From: Hippasteria phrygiana
Lineage: Eukaryota; Echinodermata; Asteroidea; Valvatida; Goniasteridae
DNA length: 64,000 nucleotides
Assembly: GCA_037893225.1 (NCBI GenBank)
Contig: JAZGUH010000024.1
Coordinates: 124,001-188,000, forward strand
Direction: 5' to 3'
Part shown: positions 63,701 through 64,000 of the stretch, one piece after another
How positions within the stretch are numbered: position 1 is the first letter of the stretch
Layout: the number at the start of each line of letters is the position of its first letter
Notes under the pieces: generated by a model
Seen by the model: the letters and a program-made list of their open reading frames with translations, nothing else
Told to the model about the DNA's origin: nothing
Database searches by the model: none
Made by a program: the position numbers and the translations under genes

Positions 63701-64000
63701 TGCCAACAAAAAGTGACGAGTGAGGTGCCGCATGAAAAGTCCTCGCAATGGCTGGATATAGTTCGCAGGATTCAGTGACCACTGGGCCTTTACAAAAACA
63801 CTCCAGAGCTGTAATGTTGAAAACAAATGGATGGGTGGGCTATTCAGATGTATGAATAGCCCGCCCAAGAAGACCACTAGTGAGTGATCAAAGACCATGG
63901 AGCAAATTGGAGGATGCTCCAGTTGTTTTCTTGAGCATGTCACAAAAAATAGAAGGCTTAATTTTTCAAAAAAGTTGCTTTCGAATATCTGGTTCCCAAA
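21668..64000 (+). CDS. RNGTT: mRNA capping enzyme, twelve exons seen, 3' end outside the window
   Basis: This bifunctional nuclear enzyme makes the 5' cap of RNA polymerase II transcripts. The N-terminal triphosphatase removes the terminal phosphate and the C-terminal guanylyltransferase adds GMP. Twelve exons (21668-21722, 25979-26192, 28629-28793, 33627-33766, 37593-37702, 41479-41573, 46008-46109, 47883-48015, 49194-49265, 53760-53924, 56199-56273, 60716-60816) join in phase to 475 codons, all with GT donors and AG acceptors. Key sites: C-x5-R loop [10 protein letters not shown] (Cys about 123, Arg about 129), nucleotidyl Lys about 289 in KADG, TLLDG|EMVVDR (motif III), YLIYDI (IIIa), ETDGVIL (IV) and LKWKPP (V). 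The last 115 or so residues (OB fold, motif VI) lie past the right edge. Family membership is certain; exon edges are by eye. Confidence 0.97.
22268..23803. mobile_element. TTAA-flanked MITE (CCCCTTG family), copy with nested insertion
   Basis: The ends CCCCTTGCCACCG and, inverted, CGGTGGCAAGGGG form a perfect 13-bp terminal inverted repeat. It is flanked by TTAA (22268-22271) and TTAT (23800-23803). The core contains CATTTTCAATCCATTAG and GGCTGCACAA..C phrases shared with copies at 38831, 39608, 48851 and 53345. A 1.1-kb hAT-like element is inserted inside. A TTAA target fits piggyBac- or Kolobok-type transposition. Confidence 0.75.
22378..23494. mobile_element. hAT-like element with GAGTCC hexamer arrays
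   Basis: The element at 22386-23486 starts CAGTGCTGTAGTCGAGTCC and ends GGACTC..AGCACTG-type sequence (inverse of CAGTGCTGGAGGACTCGAG). An 8-bp duplication TTGTGTAC flanks it at 22378-22385 and 23487-23494. Both ends carry arrays of the hexamer GAGTCC (22395-22490 and 23385-23475). A further CAGGGCTGTAGTCGAGTCCC start at 22899 suggests a nested or rearranged copy. No transposase was seen. Confidence 0.85.
23880..24115. repeat. Interspersed repeat with perfect hairpin
   Basis: TGTCCTCTGTCCGTCCTCA and TGAGGACGGACAGAG form a hairpin at about 23900-23942, next to a second inverted pair GGACAG...CTGTCC. The segment 24002-24082 is an inverted relative of 13128-13210. Non-coding. Confidence 0.5.
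24592..24752. repeat. Foldback hairpin, arms of about 65 bp
   Basis: AATGAATGTTTATGAGTGCTATGGTAAGAATAATTTCA... is answered by ...TGAAATTATTCTTACCATTGCACGAATGTGAAACATTCATT. The central pair GACAGATTGAATGTTCCA and GGGACATTCTATCTGTC extends the stem. It lies in RNGTT intron 1, so its transcript could form a local hairpin. Confidence 0.75.
25318..25760. mobile_element. MITE family with TAGTGTACATGATT termini
   Basis: The left end is TAGTTGTACATGATTGGCTATTG and the right end, inverted, TAGTGTACATGATTCGTAATCC. Related sequence occurs at 38380-38720 (degraded), 41791-41945 (partial) and 45390-45592 (partial, inverted), sharing GGCGGATTTGGGG.TTAGTATTTTATA and CTGACCTGTT.AAAGTTTTG. No target duplication was found. 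A smaller palindrome is nested inside. Confidence 0.6.
25486..25602. repeat. Nested GC-rich palindrome
   Basis: TAGCCTTTAGTCAAGGTGCG...GGGCGCGTGACGCGCCCC and GGGGCGCGCC...CGCGCCTTGACTAAAGGCTA form long inverted arms of about 48 bp with a short loop, inside the MITE at 25318-25760. Confidence 0.75.
25786..25866 (-). repeat. tRNA-derived SINE (copy 1)
   Basis: On the minus strand it reads GTAGCTCAGTTGGTAGAGTA (A box) and GCAGGTTCAAGTCCCGCTCC (B box), followed by TGCCAGTTTTCTTGGTTCACTTTGA. The same tail follows the copies at 46380 and 46725. A shared non-tRNA tail in three copies makes it a SINE rather than a tRNA gene. Confidence 0.8.
25979..26192 (+). CDS. RNGTT: RNGTT exon 2 (triphosphatase N-terminal part)
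   Basis: The exon starts after TTCATCAG and completes the Gly codon of exon 1. It encodes [14 protein letters not shown]...[13 protein letters not shown]...[16 protein letters not shown]...KHFKLQCR and ends GG|GTAGGT. Phase 2 in and phase 2 out match the neighbouring exons. It forms the first half of the cysteine-phosphatase-fold triphosphatase. Confidence 0.95.
26212..27050. mobile_element. Element with GACTAGTCG/AGTCGCGACT termini (copy 1)
   Basis: The element begins AATGACTAGTCAATTAGTCGCGACT with repeated AATAGTCG and CTAGTCGCCCACGCC, and ends near GCTAGCAGTCGCGACTAGAGG. The same terminal phrases mark 30556-32690. The interior carries a short ORF with a Myb/SANT-like motif (26463-26636). 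The class is uncertain; the short palindromic ends suggest hAT. Confidence 0.5.
26463..26636 (+). pseudogene. Truncated Myb/SANT-like DNA-binding ORF (57 codons)
   Basis: The short ORF starts [17 protein letters not shown] and contains a Lys-rich stretch and then [20 protein letters not shown] before losing similarity and stopping. The W-x2-x-E-T-x2-L-I-x-I-W pattern is the first helix of Myb/SANT-like domains that accompany some DNA transposons and related host proteins. Only the first helix remains, so this is a fragment at best. Confidence 0.35.
28315..28385 (-). repeat. Interspersed repeat with CCTGAAGAAGGTGCATTGCACC hairpin
   Basis: On the minus strand, CCTGAAGAAGGTGC, then ATTGCACCGAAAGCTCGGGT, forms a GGTGC/GCACC hairpin. 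It lies in intron 2, 244 bp before exon 3. It resembles hairpin-bearing repeats found in many invertebrate genomes. Function unknown. Confidence 0.5.
28629..28793 (+). CDS. RNGTT: RNGTT exon 3 (triphosphatase active site)
   Basis: The exon encodes [17 protein letters not shown]...[19 protein letters not shown]...[10 protein letters not shown]. The H-C-x5-R-(T/S) loop carries the nucleophilic Cys (about residue 123) and the phosphate-binding Arg (about 129). The acceptor is TTTCAG|G and the donor AG|GTAATG. Confidence 0.97.
29042..29802. mobile_element. Element with AGGCCTGTGC termini (GGTACCCG family)
   Basis: TTAGGCCTGTGCCGGGTCG at the left is matched inversely by AAATGCACAGGCCTGA at the right. 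Interior ends carry GGTACTCG/CGGGTATCC phrases shared with 34149, 35886-36484 and 59632-60650. No transposase or clean target duplication was seen. Confidence 0.5.
30020..30252. mobile_element. Short element with telomere-like TTAGGG termini (copy 1)
   Basis: The left end ATTAACCCTAACCCC and right end GGTTAGGGATGGTTAGGGTTAA are inverted relative to each other. The core (CAAAAATTCAACACTGTGTAG ... TGGGGTGTTTGATTTTGGCAG) recurs in inverted orientation at 32438-32658. A long C run follows the left end. Confidence 0.7.
30556..32690. mobile_element. Element with GACTAGTCG termini (copy 2), hosting nested insertions
   Basis: The left end is TAGGCGTGGGCGACTAGTGAATTTCAATAGTCG. The right end is TCTTGACTAGTCGCGCTAG...ACGCCTAG, inverse of the left. 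Inside are a 12-bp tandem (CTGCAGTGTTCA)n at about 31360-31415, repeated ACAACTCGACCG phrases near 31570-31640 and the inverted telomere-like-ended element at 32438-32658. No credible ORF. Confidence 0.55.
32438..32658. mobile_element. Short element with telomere-like TTAGGG termini (copy 2, inverted)
   Basis: The element begins CTTAACCCTAACCATCCCTAACC and ends GGGGTTAGGGTTAG. The core is the reverse complement of 30020-30252 with few differences. It interrupts the right end of the GACTAGTCG element, so it arrived later. Confidence 0.75.
32870..33626. other. Intron 3 remainder
   Basis: Short frames at 32940-33225 on both strands have moderately protein-like composition but match nothing recognised. 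No repeat boundary was seen. The 3' part leads into the polypyrimidine-poor acceptor of exon 4. Confidence 0.3.
33627..33766 (+). CDS. RNGTT: RNGTT exon 4 (triphosphatase C-terminal part)
   Basis: The exon encodes [19 protein letters not shown], then [15 protein letters not shown] and PEQPEWCL. The [11 protein letters not shown] block is highly conserved in the family and closes the phosphatase fold. The acceptor is TTACAG|C and the donor G|GTAGGT. Confidence 0.96.
34149..34260. repeat. GGTACCCG-family repeat end
   Basis: TTTAGGGGTGTGCATTTACGGGTAGTACAGGAATTGGGTACCTGTTAAAGAAAGCCAGTT matches the left end at 59632 (CTAGGGGTGTGCATTTACGGGTATTA). The corresponding right end may be that at 36428-36484, after other insertions. 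Confidence 0.55.
35886..36484. repeat. GGTACCCG-family repeat, right part, split by a hAT-like element
   Basis: TACGGGTATTTGATTCCACAATGTGGAACTGATTCCTGA (to 35929) continues after the insertion as GTTCCTGACATTAGCGGTCAGG...TACCTGGTTCGGCTGTACAGGCC. The same uninterrupted order occurs at 60570-60650. Confidence 0.7.
35922..36435. mobile_element. hAT-like element, TATTCG family (copy 1)
   Basis: The element at 35930-36427 starts TTGGGCAGTTC and ends GGGACAGCCCTA, with many GAATATTCG phrases near the ends. Flanks ATTCCTGA (35922-35929) and GTTCCTGA (36428-36435) are an 8-bp target duplication with one change. It is 498 bp long with no transposase. Confidence 0.82.
36730..37000. repeat. Purine-rich tract with 16-bp tandem repeats
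   Basis: AGGAGGAATACATAAA occurs four times in tandem at about 36840-36895, inside a longer G/A-rich stretch that continues to about 36990. The minus-strand frames here are low complexity and not genes. Confidence 0.75.
37593..37702 (+). CDS. RNGTT: RNGTT exon 5 (interdomain linker)
   Basis: An acidic then Ser/Arg-rich linker ([17 protein letters not shown]...QQRSH) joins the two catalytic domains; this segment is poorly conserved in the family. Acceptors at 37593 (ATGCAG|GTGCAG) and 37599 (GTGCAG|ATGATA) are both in frame, differing by two codons; which is used is unknown. The donor is CAG|GTAAAA. Confidence 0.85.
38040..38330. repeat. MITE-like repeat rich in CCCAGGTTGA / TCAACCC
   Basis: AACCCAAGATTGATTCAACCCTGGGTTGAACTC and several further CCCAGGTTG/CGGGTTGAAC phrases occur in both orientations, giving many short hairpins. 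Non-coding; in intron 5. Confidence 0.5.
38827..39013. mobile_element. TTAA-flanked MITE (CCCCTTG family), partial copy
   Basis: Sequence between TTAA at 38827-38830 and TTAA at 39010-39013 shares TTTCAATCCATTGTTGGATTATTGTGTA and GGCTGTACAAAC with the 22268 copy. The left end is diverged. Confidence 0.55.
39604..39826. mobile_element. TTAA-flanked MITE (CCCCTTG family), inverted copy
   Basis: It is flanked by TTAA at 39604-39607 and 39823-39826, and starts AAACCCCTTGAGTACGG. The core is in the opposite orientation (CACAATAATCCAACAGTGGATTGAAAATGC, GCAGCCAAGC). It ends CACATGGGG. Confidence 0.75.
40048..40180. mobile_element. hAT-like element, TATTCG family (partial)
   Basis: TAGGGCTGTTCATTTTCGAATAATTTAG... 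follows the same order as the left end at 43697 and continues to GCATTTGACACTGCTAAGCACC, after which the right part is lost. Confidence 0.65.
40873..41250. mobile_element. AATCCTCC repeat element with telomere-like ends
   Basis: The element starts CTAACCCTAACTCCCTACATC and ends GGTTAGGGCTAA. Between these lie about ten AATCCTCC(A/G)AAAT phrases and CCTAGTAACCTCAATCC. A diverged copy lies at 20825-21500. Inverted TTAGGG-like ends are shared with 30020 and 32438 although the cores differ. Confidence 0.65.
41345..41440. mobile_element. hAT-like element end, TATTCG family (partial)
   Basis: CCAATATTCGAACCAGCAAAAAGGTATTCGAATATTCGG matches the right end of the 43697 copy. The terminal TAGGGCTG is not preserved. 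It lies 40 bp before RNGTT exon 6. Confidence 0.55.
41479..41573 (+). CDS. RNGTT: RNGTT exon 6 (start of guanylyltransferase)
   Basis: The exon encodes [20 protein letters not shown], then [11 protein letters not shown]. The F.EGV...V block and the terminal GW are the conserved entry to the guanylyltransferase domain; the middle is diverged. The acceptor is GTGCAG|T and the donor AG|GTAAGT, phase 2. Confidence 0.9.
41960..45175 (-). pseudogene. Jockey-like LINE ORF2, nearly full length, interrupted
   Basis: From ATG 45172 on the minus strand: endonuclease ([43 protein letters not shown]), a frameshift near 44760, then TCPDLSFVS and a long connecting region to 44165, where a hAT-like element intervenes (43697-44160). 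RT blocks follow: [74 protein letters not shown] (YADD at 42805-42794) and [17 protein letters not shown], with several frameshifts and stops. The TAAYDTVWH and YADD style suits Jockey-group elements. It sits antisense in RNGTT intron 6. The 5' leader reaches about 45360. Confidence 0.88.
43689..44168. mobile_element. hAT-like element, TATTCG family (copy 2), inside the LINE
   Basis: The element at 43697-44160 has termini TAGGGCTGTTC and GACAGCCCTA and a perfect 8-bp duplication GTGAGGCG at 43689-43696 and 44161-44168. It is 464 bp with no coding capacity and splits the Jockey-like LINE. Confidence 0.93.
46008..46109 (+). CDS. RNGTT: RNGTT exon 7 (catalytic lysine, motif I)
   Basis: The exon encodes [15 protein letters not shown]...[15 protein letters not shown]. 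The KADG lysine (about residue 289) is the residue that becomes covalently guanylylated. The acceptor is TGTACAG|ACAG; a second AG four bases on (exon from 46012) would break the frame. The donor is CAG|GTAATA, and the Arg codon is completed by exon 8. Confidence 0.97.
46380..46500 (+). repeat. tRNA-derived SINE (copy 2)
   Basis: TACGGTATTCCGGAGGTTGCAGGTTTAAATCTCGCTCCTGCCAG carries the B-box half. The A-box half is missing or diverged. The tail TTTTCTTTGTTCACTTTGAAAATGTATT is shared with copies 1 and 3. Confidence 0.75.
46712..46840 (+). repeat. tRNA-derived SINE (copy 3)
   Basis: GGGCAAGATAGCTCAGTTGGTAGAG (A box) and GCAGGTTTGAATCCCGCTCC (B box) are followed by the same TTTTCTTTGTTCACTTTGAAAATGTATT tail. 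This is the best-preserved copy, 330 bp from copy 2 and in the same orientation. Confidence 0.85.
47011..47452. mobile_element. hAT-like element, TATTCG family (copy 3)
   Basis: The element at 47019-47444 begins TAGGGCTGTCCGAATATACCG and ends TTAACAGCCCTA, with a perfect 8-bp duplication AATCCTTT at 47011-47018 and 47445-47452. It is inverted relative to copy 2 and lies in RNGTT intron 7. Confidence 0.93.
47883..48015 (+). CDS. RNGTT: RNGTT exon 8 (guanylyltransferase, up to motif III)
   Basis: The exon encodes [20 protein letters not shown], then FSVENLSFP...LSDTLLDG, and ends exactly inside motif III (LLDG|E). The acceptor is GCTGTAG|G and the donor GGT|GTAAGT. Confidence 0.96.
48847..49092. 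mobile_element. TTAA-flanked MITE (CCCCTTG family)
   Basis: The copy is flanked by TTAA (48847-48850) and TTAT (49089-49092). It shares CGGCCATAGCC.CGGTTTG.AAAAGAC and GAATGGGAG.GTAAT.AATAGAT with the 53345 copy. It lies in intron 8, about 100 bp before exon 9. Confidence 0.7.
49194..49265 (+). CDS. RNGTT: RNGTT exon 9 (motifs III-IIIa)
   Basis: The exon encodes [20 protein letters not shown], then VVFQ: 24 codons, phase 0 on both sides. The metal-interacting Glu of motif III is its first residue, and RYLIYDIV is motif IIIa. Confidence 0.96.
49266..50737. other. Intron 9 first part
   Basis: It carries a C run and A run at 49350-49395. At 49520-49680 there is sequence (GGCCAAAATGGGCATGGCCACCAATTTT...AATCCAAATTTGGCATTATTT) whose inverted relative lies at 51770-51905, so the intervening part is probably an insertion flanked by an inverted repeat. 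No gene. Confidence 0.5.
50738..51787. mobile_element. Element with TAGCTGCCAAC termini
   Basis: ATAGCTGCCAACTGGTACGAA at the left is answered by AAAGTTGGCAGCTAT at the right (11-12 bp perfect inverted ends). Similar starts occur at 34334 (AGCTGCCAACTATTAC), 56346 (AGAGCTGCCAACCAGTATGGA) and 63312 (AGAGTTGCCAACCAGCATGGA). It contains an odd TGCCGCGCCGCGA tandem at 51713-51741. No target duplication or transposase. Confidence 0.6.
51906..53340. other. Intron 9 middle, nothing recognised
   Basis: AT-rich sequence without credible ORFs, repeat termini or RNA genes. Confidence 0.4.
53341..53636. mobile_element. TTAA-flanked MITE (CCCCTTG family)
   Basis: It is flanked by TTAA at 53341-53344 and 53633-53636. 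It starts GCTTTTGAATACAGACCACGGCC and ends CCGGAAACAAGGGG. It is the longest uninterrupted copy here (288 bp) and contains GGCTGCACAGCCCGTTCTTGGC. It sits 124 bp before exon 10. Confidence 0.75.
53760..53924 (+). CDS. RNGTT: RNGTT exon 10
   Basis: The exon encodes [13 protein letters not shown]...[23 protein letters not shown] over 55 codons in phase 0. QPVG.CDF and IDKT.EPFS are family-specific blocks. The frame runs on past the donor AAT|GTACGC for a few codons before a stop, so the donor marks the edge. Confidence 0.95.
54830..55045 (-). repeat. tRNA-derived SINE, second family (complete copy)
   Basis: The minus strand carries TTCGAATGGTTAAGACGTCTG (A-box side) and GTCTTGGGTTCGAGTCCCGCC (B box). 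A tail follows: GTAAGCCTGTGAATC...AAGCACTGAGCAC...CGTCGGGATAGGGCAAAAGAG. The variable-arm-like spacing suggests a Ser/Leu-type tRNA origin. Confidence 0.75.
55046..55176 (+). repeat. SINE, second family, tail-only copy in opposite orientation
   Basis: GAGTCCCACCCGAGTAAGCCTGTGAATTTTTTACACAGGCTC...GCACTGAGCATACAGTGCTTCATACATTACGTCGGGAAAGGGC is the B-box end plus tail. It lies head to head with the copy at 54830-55045, making a large imperfect palindrome. Confidence 0.7.
55169..55534. mobile_element. Palindrome-ended element with GGGNGGAGTGGTTAATC termini
   Basis: The element at 55177-55526 has about 32-bp terminal inverted repeats (GGGAGGAGTGGTTAATCTGTGGTC at the left, mirrored by GACCACAGATTAACCACTCCACCC). 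It is flanked by CTAATTTA (55169-55176) and TTAATTTA (55527-55534), an 8-bp duplication with one mismatch. It is hAT-like by duplication length. Confidence 0.8.
55595..55795 (+). repeat. SINE, second family (copy 3)
   Basis: GTTGTCGAGTGGTTAAGACGTCTGC, GGTCGTGGGTTTGAGTCCAGTCC and the tail TCACACAGACTCTTGGAAAGCACTAAGCATACAGTGCTT...AAAAGAGAAAATC match the copy at 54830 in the opposite orientation. Confidence 0.75.
56199..56273 (+). CDS. RNGTT: RNGTT exon 11 (motif IV)
   Basis: The exon encodes [20 protein letters not shown], then QPQKD, 25 codons. ETDGVIL is motif IV, with the Asp-Gly pair contacting the nucleotide. The acceptor is TTGACAG|A and the donor GAT|GTAAGC. Confidence 0.95.
56510..57372. 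repeat. Three-armed foldback: direct copy plus 280-bp hairpin
   Basis: The arm 56782-57071 is mirrored by 57091-57370 with few mismatches across a 19-bp (TAA)n loop. Matching landmarks include CTGTTAATGGTCCCTTAAGG, AGGGAGACATTTCAATGTCTCCCT, GAGGATGGTCCAAAAC and CCATCGCCGGTA. A third, diverged arm at 56513-56780 is in direct orientation to the first. The stem also holds a smaller palindrome, GGGAGACATT..AATGTCTCCC, in each arm. It lies in RNGTT intron 11. Confidence 0.88.
57374..57660. repeat. Direct repeat with GGGCGACA phrases
   Basis: AATTCTTATGAATGCAATAAACGGGCGA...TCTAATAATAA(T/C)CTCAATAGGGCGACA occurs at 57374 and again at about 57600, a period of roughly 226 bp. Internal GGGCGACA/TGTCGCCC phrases are palindromic. 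Confidence 0.7.
57680..59170 (-). pseudogene. CR1-like LINE fragment (endonuclease and start of RT)
   Basis: The minus-strand frame from 59166 reads ...[18 protein letters not shown]...[19 protein letters not shown]...[15 protein letters not shown] shifted frame then gives [40 protein letters not shown] and GHTFN, all endonuclease blocks. Near 57860-57690 a pre-RT segment reads FFKS...DEPNTT, then [18 protein letters not shown]. Several frameshifts and stops are present and the element is truncated where the GGGCGACA repeat begins. Confidence 0.82.
59632..60652. repeat. GGTACCCG-family elements, two overlapping copies
   Basis: CTAGGGGTGTGCATTTACGGGTATTA...GGTACCCGGGTACCCGTTAAAGAAACCC opens the first copy. 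It closes near CGGGTACTCGGGTATCCGGTTT at 60195. A second set runs from 60282 (ACGGGTATCCCGTTAAAGAAAGCC) to GGTACCCAGTTTGGATGCACAGCCC at 60650. Ends are GGTACC-rich and partly palindromic. Confidence 0.65.
60716..60816 (+). CDS. RNGTT: RNGTT exon 12 (motif V), last exon in the window
   Basis: The exon encodes [20 protein letters not shown], then [20 protein letters not shown] is motif V and ends the nucleotidyltransferase domain. The acceptor is ATTCTAG|A and the donor GG|GTAAGT. No following exon was found between 60817 and 64000. Confidence 0.96.
61465..62686. mobile_element. hAT-like element with CAGGGATGAGATTCT termini
   Basis: The element at 61471-62680 starts CAGGGATGAGATTCTTCCG and ends AGAATCTCATCTCTG. 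Flanks TGTTCA at 61465-61470 and 62681-62686 are a 6-bp duplication. Inside is an inverted pair (CAACCACTGGTC...TTTGCCTGGTA and TTACCAGGCAAAA.CGACCAGTGGTTG) at about 61745-61835, and a GC-rich patch near 62075. No transposase ORF was seen. Confidence 0.8.
62687..63590. other. Intron 12 part, no exon seen
   Basis: A G run of about 20 lies at 62852-62872, and the GAGTTGCCAACCAGCATGGA repeat end is near 63312. No sequence resembling the next capping-enzyme exon was recognised. Confidence 0.4.
63592..64000. mobile_element. Second TAGYGGTGGGA element, running off the right edge
   Basis: TTAGCGGTGGGAGAAATCAGAGATTTCAAATTCCGG, then CATGCCAACAAAAAGTGACGAG, is the inverse of the end near 55790-55855. 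The stretch 63700-63960 is an inverted relative of 54160-54310 (ACACTCCAGAGCTGTAATGTTGAAA...ATGGATGGG). The small minus-strand frame at 63698-63943 falls inside this repeat and is not called. Confidence 0.6.

Noticed and set aside
60817..64000. A thirteenth RNGTT exon
   Set aside because: No segment resembling the conserved OB-fold sequence with suitable splice sites and phase was found by eye; it probably lies beyond the window.

Overview
The window is animal genomic DNA and looks eukaryotic throughout. It holds one long multi-exon gene with GT-AG introns, set in dense nested transposon and satellite DNA; there is no operon structure, no CRISPR array and no bacterial signal. The retroelement mix (L2, Jockey-like and CR1-like LINEs, a DIRS/Ngaro-like tyrosine-recombinase element, piggyBac, many hAT-type MITEs), the abundance of the palindrome TACATGTA and the recurring TAGGCCTAC suggest a marine deuterostome invertebrate (echinoderm, hemichordate or amphioxus). 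That placement is inference and the species is not resolved.

The only confident cellular gene is the mRNA capping enzyme (RNGTT) on the + strand. Twelve exons could be joined by hand between 21668 and 60816, giving 475 codons in one continuous frame. They cover the RNA 5'-triphosphatase domain (C-x5-R loop [10 protein letters not shown]), the variable linker and most of the guanylyltransferase domain (KADG with the nucleotidyl lysine, then motifs III, IIIa, IV and V). The C-terminal OB-fold exons lie beyond the right edge. The eleven complete introns are 1.2-4.8 kb.

Layout. 1-1289: a previously hidden minus-strand ORF of at least 429 codons, open to the left edge, with basic tracts and G-Q-L-A-P heptads. 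1560-4370: two adjoining satellites (78 bp and about 106 bp). 5130-8435: L2-type LINE with an SGNH-esterase ORF1 and an interrupted ORF2. 11424-12915: decayed piggyBac transposase. 13745-14865: foldback element. 15296-18402: head-to-tail pair of DIRS/Ngaro-like units. 20330-20575: LINE fragment. 21668 to the end: RNGTT, whose introns carry hAT, TTAA-type, SINE, foldback, Jockey-like (41960-45175) and CR1-like (57680-59170) insertions. Several insertions have target-site duplications that can be read directly.

Nothing here amounts to a demonstrated new biological system. The most informative observations are structural: the hidden left-edge ORF, the tandem DIRS-like units with A/B split repeats, a MITE with 5-bp duplications that interrupts two different retroelements, a TTAA-flanked MITE family beside a dead piggyBac, a three-armed long hairpin, and short elements whose ends are TTAGGG-like.
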